From the NCBI GenBank assembly GCA_038277395.1, contig CM076193.1, positions 72,868,252-72,932,251 on the forward strand: a stretch of DNA of 64,000 nt, in the 5' to 3' direction. Both the position numbers and the translations under genes were made by a program. Source of the DNA: Dryocosmus kuriphilus. Taxonomy: Eukaryota > Arthropoda > Insecta > Hymenoptera > Cynipidae. This document shows, one piece after another, positions 10,933 through 19,344 of the stretch; the stretch's first letter is position 1; each line of letters opens with the position of its first letter. The notes under the pieces were generated by a model, which was not told where the DNA came from, searched no databases, and was given only the letters and a program-made list of their open reading frames with translations.

Positions 10933-12154
10933 TTATACCAACTTTTTCACACTACCACTTATTGGTTTATATTCAATTATACGATCATGCAAAATTAAGC
11001 AATACGCTGATGTTTGAGCGGGAAAATTTTCGCTAGTTTGAAATTCCAAACGAACGTCAACTAGTCCGTATTTCAGTGACTCATTTTGTTTAGAACAATC
11101 AATACCAAATAGAGGCGCATACTCTATAAATTCTCCTCTCGAGAACAATGGTTGTGGTTCCTTGCCATAGTAATTAACTTGAAAGTCTATGTACATTTCG
11201 TAAAGTAGAGCATACTGATTTCTATTAATATTGAGATTTAAATTACCATAAGGATAACACTGATTGTTCAAAAATAGTTTTGCATTAGTTAGATTACAAT
11301 GATCAAAGCGACTAGAGTTTACATTAGTATTATTTTTTCTGTTTCTTTGGAAACCTAGTATAAAAAATCTCGGTTTTTCCAATTGTGCTGATGTTTTTAT
11401 AGTCCAAACATGGTTTGAAGTAGTTGGAAGTAGAGGATATTCATACAATTCCCAAGATCAAAAACTTATTGGAATAAACGGATCTTCTTCAATGTATTTT
11501 AGCAACTGAAATTTTCGTGAATCTGATAATCTAAGGCTGGGCAATAGCCACTCAACTTTATTAATTTCAATTTTATACTGCTCATTGGGAGCTGTTTGCA
11601 AGTTTGCATCACTTTTTGATCTTGTCAAGATAAGTTCATGTTTAGCATTGACAATGACTTTGTGATAATCTTCAGCAAAGCTAAATATCATGCATAGAGG
11701 TACAGATACATCAAAATAACCTGCAGCGTTGGTTAATGATTGGCCATTATTATTTATTTCAAGCCAATCAGTACCTTCAATGTAAAGTGATGGGCTGGGA
11801 TTTAGAGATATATAATTTTTCATGAGGCTAGTGAATCCAACATTTTTGTTCCTATCAATTTCTATTGCATTGATTTCATATCTTGTTTCTCTAAACAAAT
11901 GACAGATGGCATTAGAAACGAACACTGTAGTAGTGACTGATGTTTCGTCAGTTCTTAGCAATCTTCCATGAACGTGAAGTAAATTTTTGCTTGGTAGGAT
12001 ACAGTGATCTTAATTTTGTACAGCAATAGGAACTTTATCACTGTTATTGAAAGTTGATGAGGCATACGGCTGATGTGCATGGACTTTACAGTGAGAAATT
12101 GATTCATCAAAAGATGATGATTGGTGCTTGAATGTTTAAAATTTCCCCTTCCAT
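10933..12154 (-). pseudogene. MCP: Major capsid protein (double jelly-roll), broken
   Basis: It forms the hexon-type trimers of the predicted icosahedral Polinton particle. Start ATG 12154 (MEG...), about 407 codons to the stop at 10933. Recognisable conserved stretches are EIDRNKNVGFTSLMKNYISL, GYFDVSVPLCMIFSFAEDY and RSKSDAN, typical of Polinton double jelly-roll capsid proteins. A frameshift lies about 40 bp after the start (extra bases near 12116-12121), and an in-frame TGA at 11458-11460 replaces the Arg seen in Polinton 2. The rest of the frame is open. It sits between the small basic ORF upstream and the 166-aa gene downstream, the usual capsid block. The identification is by motif recall and position. 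Confidence 0.8.
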
Positions 12155-12217
12155 GGCAAATAATTAAACATCGATAAATAAAAATGCAAGCGCAGGTGCA
12201 AAAACTCTTGAATTTCT

Positions 12218-12382
12218 TTATTCTCGTCTTCGTCTTCTGATTTTCAGACCTAGACGTTTCAGGAATAGCACGTTTTGAGGTGTTAACCCTTTGACTGCTC
12301 TTTGTTGACTGATTAGTTTGTGACGTACTGCTGCTTCTATATTATAACCGAAGCCAACCTTCTTGTTGAAAGCAATACCCAT
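12218..12382 (-). CDS. Small basic conserved ORF (54 aa) between penton and major capsid genes
   Basis: ATG at 12382, TAA at 12218-12220. It begins 5 bp after the penton stop and ends 63 bp before the major capsid start. The product starts MGIAFNKKVGFGYN, has a central segment HKLISQQRAVKGLTPQNVLF, and ends in a cluster of five arginines (RRRRRE). Polinton 2 has the same ORF at the same place (42228-42389, 53 aa) with the central segment unchanged and the ends diverged. No transmembrane segment. By analogy with small basic DNA-condensing or scaffold proteins of adenovirus-like agents it could bind DNA or capsid, but this is inference. I know of no description of it. Confidence 0.65.
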   Translation of the reverse strand: MGIAFNKKVGFGYNIEAAVRHKLISQQRAVKGLTPQNVLFLKRLGLKIRRRRRE

Positions 12383-12387
12383 TATTA

Positions 12388-13077
12388 TTATTTCAGAGAC
12401 TTTATGTGTAGTCTAATTGTTATAACTTCACCGCGAAAATTAACCAAATGTCTGCCTTGATCAACTATACGGAGCTGTATATGATCTGTTGAATGTACGG
12501 CGACTGGTAAGTAAATGATATGAGATGGTACTTCCACTATCTTGTATCCAGGTGGTAATATAGGAAAAAATTCATGAATAGTATGTACTTTCTGACCTGT
12601 AATGTATGCACCTACAGTTATACTGCACTCATTTCTGAGAGCATTCACTTTTATGATTGATACCGGTTGATCAGGTTTATAAAGTTTTTTAGCTTCCAGT
12701 CTGCGTGGAGATAACCCCAGCAAACCACCAATAGATTCTTCGGGTTCAAAATCTGTATCCCGATTGCAATAAATTTCACTTTTCAGAGTATTATTGTTTG
12801 ATTTAATGTGAATTTCAGTACCCTCATTTGTTAAAACATTCTGCAGATAGCGCTGTATGCCATTTATTTCATAACTACCTGTAGGTATAGTGTACCCTTT
12901 ATTATTCATATAAAATTTATTTTGAACAATATCCACGTTTGCAATTGAATTAAGGGTTAGAAATTCAACAAGACCGAGCGCGTAATTTTTTTAAGGAGAC
13001 AATTCAATCGGAGGAAAATAGTGAGTCTCCAGAATTGAAGAAGTTCCCGATAATGTTAGTGTCAGTGAATCATCCAT
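12388..13077 (-). pseudogene. mCP: Penton-type minor capsid protein, one nonsense codon
   Basis: Predicted single jelly-roll vertex protein of the Polinton particle. ATG at 13077 (MDDSLTLTLSG), stop at 12388, 229 codons. The frame is open except TAA at 12991-12993 (codon 29), inside a run of seven T/A bases that looks like a simple mutation site. Conserved features are NKFYMNNKGYTIPTGSYEIN, a VNALRNECSIT strand, the HTIHEFFPILPPGYKI loop and HLVNFRGEVITIRLHIKSLK at the C-terminus. It is separated by 39 bp from the protease stop upstream and by 5 bp from the small ORF downstream. The assignment as minor capsid rests on size, position and motif recall. Confidence 0.75.
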
Positions 13078-13116
13078 GATGATGGCTAGCGTTATACTGA
13101 CTTGATATTACAAATT

Positions 13117-13512
13117 TCAGCACTTATATAGATTATACGTACTTTTAGATTTTAATTGATTACACAGAAATTGTAAACATAAATATCCACACACGAATGT
13201 ATCATAATTTTAATATCTGCCATGATTATACTTTATGCTACCAACACCGAGGTACTTGAAGAGATCCGAAGGTGGTCGAAGGTTGCCGAAGCTATCGAAA
13301 TAAATTATTTTATCGTTAATCTTTTTATAGGCACACCAGTGTGTTCCTGGTCTTTTTCTATCATCAAGATTGACAATAGCACATTCATATTTATGTGGTC
13401 CACCTTCTGGCAATCCATTTCGCATAAAAACACCCCGAAAATATGGGATTTTTAACGATTTCGCGAATTTAAGTAAATCTGCATCAGTCAGTGTTCGATG
13501 AGGCAGCTTCAC
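13117..13512 (-). pseudogene. CYS: Adenain-like cysteine protease, nonsense codon before the active-site Cys
   Basis: This protease matures capsid precursors. About 131 codons. The visible active-site blocks are GTHWCAY (His), IYFDSFG (Asp/Glu position) and, after an in-frame TAA at 13210-13212, VCGYLCLQFL with the catalytic Cys. A normal product would need codon 101 to be sense. The upstream boundary is unusual: the frame has no ATG near the expected start; the first start-like codon is GTG at 13512, next to the end of the PLA2-domain gene (13514). The frame is open to a TAG at 13561-13563. Expression by reinitiation or coupling with the upstream gene is possible. In Polinton 2 the gene is fused to the penton gene by a deletion. 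Confidence 0.8.
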
Positions 13513-13513
13513 T

Positions 13514-14345
13514 TTAAGTTTTTGACTTGAATTTGAGCCCTGCTCCTTTGAGATGAAGTCCTAGTCCTTGTTTATATGGTTTTAAATAAAGACCTTTTCC
13601 CAAAGAGATTGCTTCCATCGCTTCATTATGACGCTTACTCTCTCTTAAGTTGTTGTTTTGCAAAATTTGCATCATTCAAAGCTTTTGCTATTCCTGCAGC
13701 TCCACCTGCTAGCGCTCCAGTCGCACTTAGGCCCGCAAAAATGGGTATTAAAAGGGCAAAGTCCTCCTACTTTGCTCGGTACTGGTAGAATACGAGGTTT
13801 TCTTACATTTCTTTTCCCGTCAGCTTTCAGTAGAGCTTTGCGTGCGCCTCTGAGTGCAGATTTAATGACAGTTTGCGCATCATTACTTGTAACCATTGTT
13901 TGTTTGGCAGCTGCGACTATTTTTTTCTTAAGGAAATAGGTGCTTTCCTTTTGAGACCCACACCTGTTTTTGACTTAATTTGCATTGCGTTAGCTATGGC
14001 CAAAGCAGTCGCTTTCTCACCTATACCTGCGTCTCTAGCAAAAATGGATCCTAATGCTTTCTCACCAAGCCCTCTGTCAGCTGCGTTTCTAGCCTCTATA
14101 TTCTCTCTATTTCGTGAATAAGTTATATCACGCTCCTTGCAAGCCGCATCCAGTGGATTGATTCCTGGATCACCTCGCGCTAATCGTTTTGCTAATTTAG
14201 TACCCAGACCACAGTACTGGTAACCAGGCAAATGTAACTCAAACGGCAAGTTGTTGATGATTTTTTTGATGAAACCTCTTCCACCATGTCTTGCTTGCTT
14301 CACAGCTGGTTTACGAATGACTCTTTTTCGACCATGAACGGTCAT
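13514..14345 (-). pseudogene. PLA2-domain (parvovirus VP1-like) Polinton protein, frameshifted
   Basis: The N-terminal half carries a phospholipase A2-like motif set: LPGYQYCGLG (Ca-loop type) followed by DPGINPLDAACKERDITYS (about residues 54-72 from ATG 14345). In active enzymes the second block contains a His-Asp pair. Here the His position is Arg (KERD), while Polinton 2 has KDHD. The C-terminal half includes a conserved basic segment (DAQTVIKSALRGARKA), a Gly/Ala-rich hydrophobic stretch and a Gly-Leu-Lys repeat-like tail. Frameshifts occur near 13910 and about 13750. PLA2 domains of this kind help parvoviruses breach endosomes; a membrane role here is inference. The gene is first in the minus-strand block, divergent from the ATPase. 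Confidence 0.7.
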
Positions 14346-14430
14346 ACCTGTATGAGGGTTGCTTTCAGACTGAAGGGTCAACTTATATAAGCGACATATT
14401 TATAGCTTTATCGGGCAGTCATAGTCAAGA
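14346..14430. promoter_or_regulatory. Divergent promoter with palindromic TATA box
   Basis: The palindrome CTTATATAAG (14382-14391) lies midway between ATG 14345 (minus, PLA2 protein) and ATG 14431 (plus, ATPase). A second TATTTATAG follows at about 14397. Next to the ATPase start is 'cagtcatagtcaag'. The same arrangement and words recur at 44096-44179 in Polinton 2 although the flanking genes have diverged. A palindromic TATA could serve both directions. Confidence 0.65.
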
Positions 14431-15166
14431 TGCAGTTTGAAGCACAAGCAACGAAATTACCTATCGAGAATTTTGATTCACTCGTTCAGAATGGAAAAGG
14501 GAAAAATGTCATGGAGATTTGCTACCAAGCAGTGTACGAGCAATATTTTTCGGACCTTCCAACTGTGGAAAAACAAATGCTTTGCTGACTCATATGATAC
14601 ATCCAAATGGTTTAAGATTTGAAAATATTTACATCTACACCAAATCTCTCAAACAGCCAAAGTATGAATTTTTAGAAAAAGTTCTTCAATCAGTAGATGG
14701 TGTGGAGTACTATCCTTTCAATGAGCATGAAGACGTTATAATGCCAAGTGAAGCAAAACCAAATTCAATTATTGTATTTGATGATGTGGCTTGCGAGAAG
14801 CAGGATAATATAAGAGCATTTTTCTCTATGGGCAGACACAAGGATGTTGACTGTTTTTACTTGAGCCAGACATATGCTCATGTTCCAAAATATCTTGTAC
14901 GTGATAATGTTAATTTTCTTGTCCTATTTAAGCAAGATGAAATGAATCACAAGCATATATACAATGACCATGTAAATACTGATATGTCTTATTCACAATT
15001 CAAAGATATGTATTTAGCTTGCTGGCAAAATAAGTATGGATTCGTTGTAATTAACAAGGATAGGAATCTTAATCAAGGCAGATATAGAAAAGGTTTTGAT
15101 TGTTTTGTAAATTTGGAAAATGATATATATGTATGTAATAGAAAAATAGAAACAGTCACACCTTGA
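14431..15166 (+). pseudogene. ATP: Genome-packaging ATPase (FtsK/HerA type), one frameshift
   Basis: It pumps DNA into the capsid. ATG 14431 opens a short N-terminal segment (MQFEAQATKLPIENFDS). A frameshift near 14500-14515 is needed to enter the long frame that holds Walker A GPSNCGKT (about 14547) and Walker B IIVFDDV (about 14767). These are followed by FSMGRHKDVDCFYLSQTYA, which contains the sensor-like SQT, and a C-terminus at 15166. After the shift the 215-aa frame is uninterrupted. The length, about 245 aa, fits Polinton ATPases. In Polinton 2 the frame is broken in the same neighbourhood but by a shift of the opposite sign, so this is decay rather than programmed frameshifting. Confidence 0.88.
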
Positions 15167-15182
15167 ACGTTGTTCTATCAAC

Positions 15183-16077
15183 ATGGCTTCACGTGAGAAG
15201 AATTTGCAAAAGCAAAAAAATATTTAACATCAAATTGCTAAGGCTACTGAAGCAATTCGACGAAAGCATGGATTAATAAAGTTGGGCAAAGAGACAGTTG
15301 AACGGGCATTGAGCGATACCTTTAAGTCTAAAGTTCCCCCATTAGAAAAAATTGTTGGTGGTCTCGAGAAAAGAAAACAAATTCAACCACTTAAAAAGGA
15401 GGTGAGAGAGAAGGAGGAGGGGAAAAATTTAGAAAATACCGATAATGATGATTTTTCATTTCAATCAGTTTACAGTGAAGAAGGAAATGAGATAGAAGAT
15501 CCCAGTAAATTAGAGTTTTCAGCTTCTAGTGCAACAGAAAAAAACTTCGGAGAAGCCTTCTTTTTCTAATTTATGGGGTGATGATGATGCAAAAAAATAG
15601 GTCATAATGCTGGGTCAAAGAAATAAAGACCTCGATAATGTATACGGTGTAAGAAAATTGACGAAAGATAGATTAATGATTGGAGATTCCCCAATAAGTT
15701 TCAGTCAGAATTATATTCAAGTAGGTAATTTGAATTTTCCTAAAAGTAAAGGCTTGCTTGAACTTTTATTTAAAAAGTACCTGAAGAGACCTCTATAAGT
15801 TCCGAAGATTAAGAAAATTACAAACAAATTATGACTGCTGTAAATGCTTATAAAAAATATTATAAACCAGATGTTACTGCTCGTGACAGTAAAGGTTTTA
15901 AATATAAAAACTTTATCGAAAAATTAATTCCTACATTTCCGTCAAAAGAAAGTACAGGCAGGCGAAGTAAAAAGCGAAATTCAACAGGTCAAGGTATAGT
16001 AATACCACAACATATGATTGCTAGAGAGGAAAATCAATGGGATTACGTTTACTGGAATGGTCCGAACGAATTGGTAG
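15183..16077 (+). pseudogene. Polinton coiled-coil / 'LLELL'-motif structural protein, broken
   Basis: It starts 17 bp after the ATPase (ATG 15183, MASREKN). TAA at 15225 interrupts codon 15; further breaks follow near 15569, 15798 and 15830. Parts in order: a Lys/Glu-rich coiled-coil N-terminus; an acidic Ser/Asp linker; YGVRKLTKDRLMIGDSPI leading to KSKGLLELLFKK; then FKYKNFIEKLIPTF; and finally NQWDYVYWNGPNELV. This pattern is common in arthropod Polintons, where the equivalent often reads RGLWELL; its function is unknown but probably virion-related. The reading ends abruptly at about 16075, where Polinton 2 continues 'DRLRLLVASQAAGN' (54355-54396), so the C-terminus was removed by a deletion. 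Confidence 0.65.
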
Positions 16078-16485
16078 GTATTCGGACGTTATTCTAAGCG
16101 ACAAAAGACTGCAAGTCATGGTCCTCCAGGAATTGGCTTCAAAGTCACACCTGAAAGACATTATAATATCGAAAATAAAAAACTGTGCAACATAGCTGAT
16201 GCACAAGATTTAAATGACGCAGTAAATTTAAATATAGCACAACATATGCTACAGCAAGAAATTCAGACTATCTATAGTGTTATAGCTTCCTTACGAACTG
16301 AAGTCGTTAACAATACTGTGTTGATTGAATCTCTGCAAAATCTGAGAAACAAAAGTTTGAAAAATGCAAAAATTGATGCTGAAGCAATTGAAAAATTGGT
16401 GTTTCGAAATTCAGAGCTCATTACTCAATTGGACGCTAGACTGAGTGCACTCAACTATGGACATGGAGAAGTTGCAGGTGGTTAA
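16078..16485 (+). pseudogene. Fibre-like protein with GPPG collar and coiled coil, 5' end lost
   Basis: The open frame reads FGRYSKRQKTASHGPPGIGF, then KVTPERHYNIENKKLCNIAD, then NDAVNL, then a long heptad-rich segment (about 16230-16470), ending at TAA 16483-16485. 'GPPGIGFK.T....Y...NK.L.N.AD...DAV' resembles the shaft/collar repeat found in trimeric virus and phage fibres. This suggests a spike or fibre attached to the capsid (inference). No ATG: the frame starts at the deletion junction at about 16077. Its last 29 bp overlap the integrase start at 16457 in another frame. Only a remnant remains in Polinton 2 (about 54530-54671). Confidence 0.55.
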
Positions 16486-17389
16486 ATAGCTGCATAAACC
16501 TGCTAGAAGAACTTACCCACGTCGACACGTTGACATCCGTGGCATTGATGAAACTTGGCAAGCTGATCTTGTGGAAATGCAACCGTACCAGAGAGAGAAC
16601 AAGGGATACAAATACATATTAACTGTAATTGACATATTTTCAAAATTTGCTTTGGCTCTTCCTGTGAAATCAAAGAAGGGTGAAGATGTAAGTGCAGCCA
16701 TGAAATCTGTACTCGATAAAGAACGTGTACCAAAAAATTTACATGTTGACAGAGGCAAGGAATTTTACAACTCTCATTTTGAAAATCTTATGAAGCGATA
16801 CAACATAAATTTGTACTCTACCTTCAGTAATTTAAAGGCATCAATTTTCGAGCGACTTATTCGTACTTTAAAAAATAAAATGTGGATGCAATTTAGCTTG
16901 CAGGGTAATTATAAGTGGTTAGATATTTTACAAGATTTAGTTTCATCTTACAACGACACTACACATCGCACTATTGGAATGATACCAAAGGACGTTACTA
17001 AACAAAGTGAGAAAAAATTGTTGTTTAATGTATACAAAAATTATCATGTATAACAAGTAGCAGTTGAGAAAACTAAATTTAAAGATGGCGATAAAGTTCG
17101 TATAATTAAGTTTAAGCATGTGTTTGAGAAAGGCTATACACCAAACTGGAGCACTGAAATATTTACCATAAGTGCCATTAAGAATACTGAGTCAGTGACG
17201 TACTTGCTCAAGGATTATCAGGATAAACCTATTTTAGGTAGTTTCTATGAACATCAACTTTCTAAAGTTAGACATCCAGATATTTATCATGTTGAAAAAA
17301 TACTCAAGAAACGTGGAAATAAGCTATTTGTAAAATGGTTAGGATTTGATGACTCTCACAATAGTTGGATAGGTAAGTCAACTTTATAA
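16457..17389 (+). pseudogene. INT: Retroviral-type integrase with C-terminal chromodomain, two nonsense codons
   Basis: It joins element ends to target DNA. ATG 16457 (MDMEKLQ), 310 codons to 17389. The catalytic triad is visible: ILTVIDIFSKF (first Asp, about 16618), LHVDRGKEF (second Asp, about 16740) and SIFERLIRT (Glu, about 16844), with 33 residues between the second Asp and the Glu. Residues around 280-305 (YHVEKILKKRGNKLFVKWLG...NSWI) form a chromodomain, a known feature of Polinton integrases thought to guide insertion to chromatin. The frame is continuous except for TAG at 16487-16489 and TAA at 17051-17053. The same protein in Polinton 2 (54631-55558) has two frameshifts instead. 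Confidence 0.9.
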
Positions 17390-17611
17390 GTCTCTCAATG
17401 TATTAATATTAAGTGTTTTTTAAAATAAAATTGTACAATTTCAAACCTATATATAGGTTGTTTTTTACCTGCATGCGAACCCTTAACCTAGTAAATGAAA
17501 AAGAAACAATTTGGTTAAACTTCTATTTGTTCAATTTTCGCACACACACACACACACACGCCTTATTTTTTAAACTTACATAATTTTTTTGAAGATATGA
17601 TCTTACACTTT
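17390..17611. terminator. Convergent 3' regions: poly(A) signal and (AC)n
   Basis: AATAAA at 17424-17429 lies 35 bp after the integrase stop and has a counterpart at 55589-55594 in Polinton 2. An (AC)n tract occupies 17541-17559. The minus-strand gene cluster ends at 17612, so transcripts converge here. Confidence 0.6.
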
Positions 17612-18093
17612 TTACACAGGGCGATTTGACGTTGCACCAAACACCTTCAGCAATGGTTTCAATACTAGTGTCTTTTGTACGTTGAAAAGGCGAACACTTT
17701 GTTCCAGCAGATACCGGTTGATGCAGGGAGTGACTTCCTGGAGAACAGCAAACGTTGTTTCTTGCAGTACAAATGGATAATATTTTCGGGTTTCAGCTTC
17801 TTCATTTTGTTCCAAAACCACTATATAGTCTCCATAAGATACAGTCATGTATATACGGAAATTTTTACAATCGATACACTGTTGCCTCTCTTGACCATCA
17901 ATGTACAATGAAATGATGTTAAAATGGCTTTTGAACAATTTCCACTCTTCAGTATTGAAGTTGTACTTGCACGAGGATGACTGGATTGTAGTTTTACTGA
18001 TGAGACTAACTTTCCATCTTTTTTAAATTCAGCACCAACAACAATTTACTTTGTGAAGGATGAATTCAGATTGTATGTAGTGGAATGTAACAT
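17612..18093 (-). pseudogene. Putative PC4/p15-like nucleic-acid binding protein, broken
   Basis: About 160 codons from ATG 18093 to 17612. TAA interrupts codon 16 and a frameshift lies near 17955. Comparison with Polinton 2 (55922-56400) gives shared segments: GAEFKKDGKLV, HPRAST, then in the other frame EEWKLFKSHFNIISLYI, DCKNFRIYMTVSYGDYIVVL, KYYPFVLQETTFAVLQEV and a helical C-terminus. A basic N-terminus followed by a beta-rich domain with 'L-x-P-E-E-W-x-x-L/F' recalls the PC4/p15 coactivator fold, which binds single-stranded DNA. I hold this at low confidence. It is the last gene of the right-end minus-strand cluster. Confidence 0.45.
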
Positions 18094-18183
18094 TTGATTT
18101 CGAGGTGTATAACTGATGATGATGATGTTGATCAGTCTCAAGGCTTTCAATGACTGGGCATAAGTGCAACAAAACTTCACACT

Positions 18184-18498
18184 TTATGTATTTTTCTTCT
18201 TAAATTCAATAGAATTATAATGTCCGCCAAAATACTGCATACATAGGACACCATCTTCACTAGCTTTTTTTAGTTCTAGAAATGGATTTTCATCTTCTTT
18301 AAGTAGATCAACTATTCTGCCTGGCAAAAAAACTGAGAAATAATTTTCCACAATTATGAAGAATCTCGTCCCATATTTTGTTGATGCTCTCTTTAGATTT
18401 GCGATTGTGTACTCTTTATTTATTTCCAATTCGCTCAGTTTTTTCGTAGGTGGGAATTCTTTCTTGAAGGCAATTTTGTTGAGTTTCGCAAAATCCAT
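18184..18498 (-). CDS. Putative OB-fold single-strand DNA binding protein (104 aa)
   Basis: The start is taken as ATG 18498 (MDFAKLN); a GTG two codons upstream is in frame but not needed. The sequence has the pattern KKLSELEINKEYTI, then KYGTRFFIIVENYFSVFLPG, then YFGGHYNSIEFKKK: short alternating strands typical of small OB-fold proteins. In Polinton 2 the same pattern occurs at 56485-56789 with a frameshift. An ssDNA-binding protein would suit strand-displacement replication by protein-primed PolB; this is inference from fold impression and context. The start lies inside the 3' end of the upstream coiled-coil ORF, so the two are translationally overlapped in both copies. Confidence 0.5.
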   Translation of the reverse strand: MDFAKLNKIAFKKEFPPTKKLSELEINKEYTIANLKRASTKYGTRFFIIVENYFSVFLPGRIVDLLKEDENPFLELKKASEDGVLCMQYFGGHYNSIEFKKKNT

Positions 18499-18652
18499 CT
18501 TCACTATTTTTTAATTCGTCGTCACCGAGGGTCACAGTATTCAAGTTACTTGTCAAATTTTGTATTTCTGATCGCACTTGTATCACTCGTTTCAGTTCTT
18601 GAATATTTTTTAATAATATGCTTAAACGATTTTTTAGCTCTTGCTGCTGCAC
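18416..18652 (-). pseudogene. Short coiled-coil ORF, start codon lost and 3' end extended
   Basis: The frame contains QQELKNRLSILLKNIQELKR and VIQVRSEIQNL, a clear heptad pattern matching the intact 60-aa ORF at 56767-56949 of Polinton 2. In this copy the ATG is out of frame; only a GTG at 18652 is in frame. The stop that ends the Polinton 2 protein is replaced by a Gln codon, so the frame runs on through the next gene to 18416. Probably a non-functional version of a small oligomerising protein. Confidence 0.5.
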
Positions 18653-18837
18653 AATTTTGCATCTGACGGTAGACTGATGAAATAAGAGAACTGCTTTTAT
18701 ACACTCTTACCCCTTCTACCAGGTTTTTAGAGATTCATACTCCTCTCTACTAGAATACACAATATGATGCAATAAAGTTCTAGAAGCTTCTAGACTGCAT
18801 ACAAAAGAAAATACGTTTGCTATACGTTTACTTCATT

Positions 18838-19113
18838 CTAGTCCACTTCATCCCGTCCTTCCTCCTCCTCCTCCTCATCTATTTTAACGCCTATATGACA
18901 AATTGTCTTCTTTACAGGATCCCACAAGATTCTTACTACATCTTTTATAATAATTACAAGCATTCCAGATACAGATAAATAAATGTCAGCGGAACTTTTC
19001 AGTATTTTTCGTACATCTCGAAAAAATTCCATCATTGAAATGCCTCTTTTTACATATTCACAATATATCACGTACGATTCTACTGCAACCAAATGAGTTT
19101 CAAACAGAGGCAT
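18838..19113 (-). CDS. Small protein with acidic C-terminal tail (91 aa), conserved in both Polintons
   Basis: ATG 19113, intact to 18838. The N-terminal half is mixed alpha/beta (MPLFETHLVAVESYVIYCEY, FFRDVRKILKS), then SGMLVIIIKDVVRILWDPVKKTI, ending in a run of seven Asp/Glu and GRDEVD. Polinton 2 carries the same gene (57100-57402, 100 aa) with a longer acidic tail. It is the first gene inside the right TIR, read towards the centre. The acidic tail suggests a chaperone or DNA-mimic-like role, but there is no recognised family. The intact frame in both copies is notable because most other genes are broken. Confidence 0.6.
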   Translation of the reverse strand: MPLFETHLVAVESYVIYCEYVKRGISMMEFFRDVRKILKSSADIYLSVSGMLVIIIKDVVRILWDPVKKTICHIGVKIDEEEEEEGRDEVD

Positions 19114-19344
19114 CTTTTAAGTATGAAATATAATAATAATGAAGAAAGCCAAATTTAACACTAGTATTTTCTCAGATATTTAATCTGACTTTTCGCGTTG
19201 TGAACAATTTGGATGTTTAATGCTGACTGACAAAATTTAATATGAAATGTACTTATATATTTACAATTAATATAGGTACCATCTATGTTTATTAATATAT
19301 CCCCTCTTTTTCCTAAAAGTTCTAGAAGCATCTACAAGTTTAAA

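Noticed and set aside
13576..14121. Plus-strand ORFs over the PLA2-domain gene
   Set aside because: Antisense shadows of the minus-strand gene; motifs are on the minus strand.
14431..14560. Possible programmed frameshift at the start of the ATPase, since both copies shift there
   Set aside because: The shifts have opposite sign in the two copies and no shared slippery site is seen, so independent decay is simpler.
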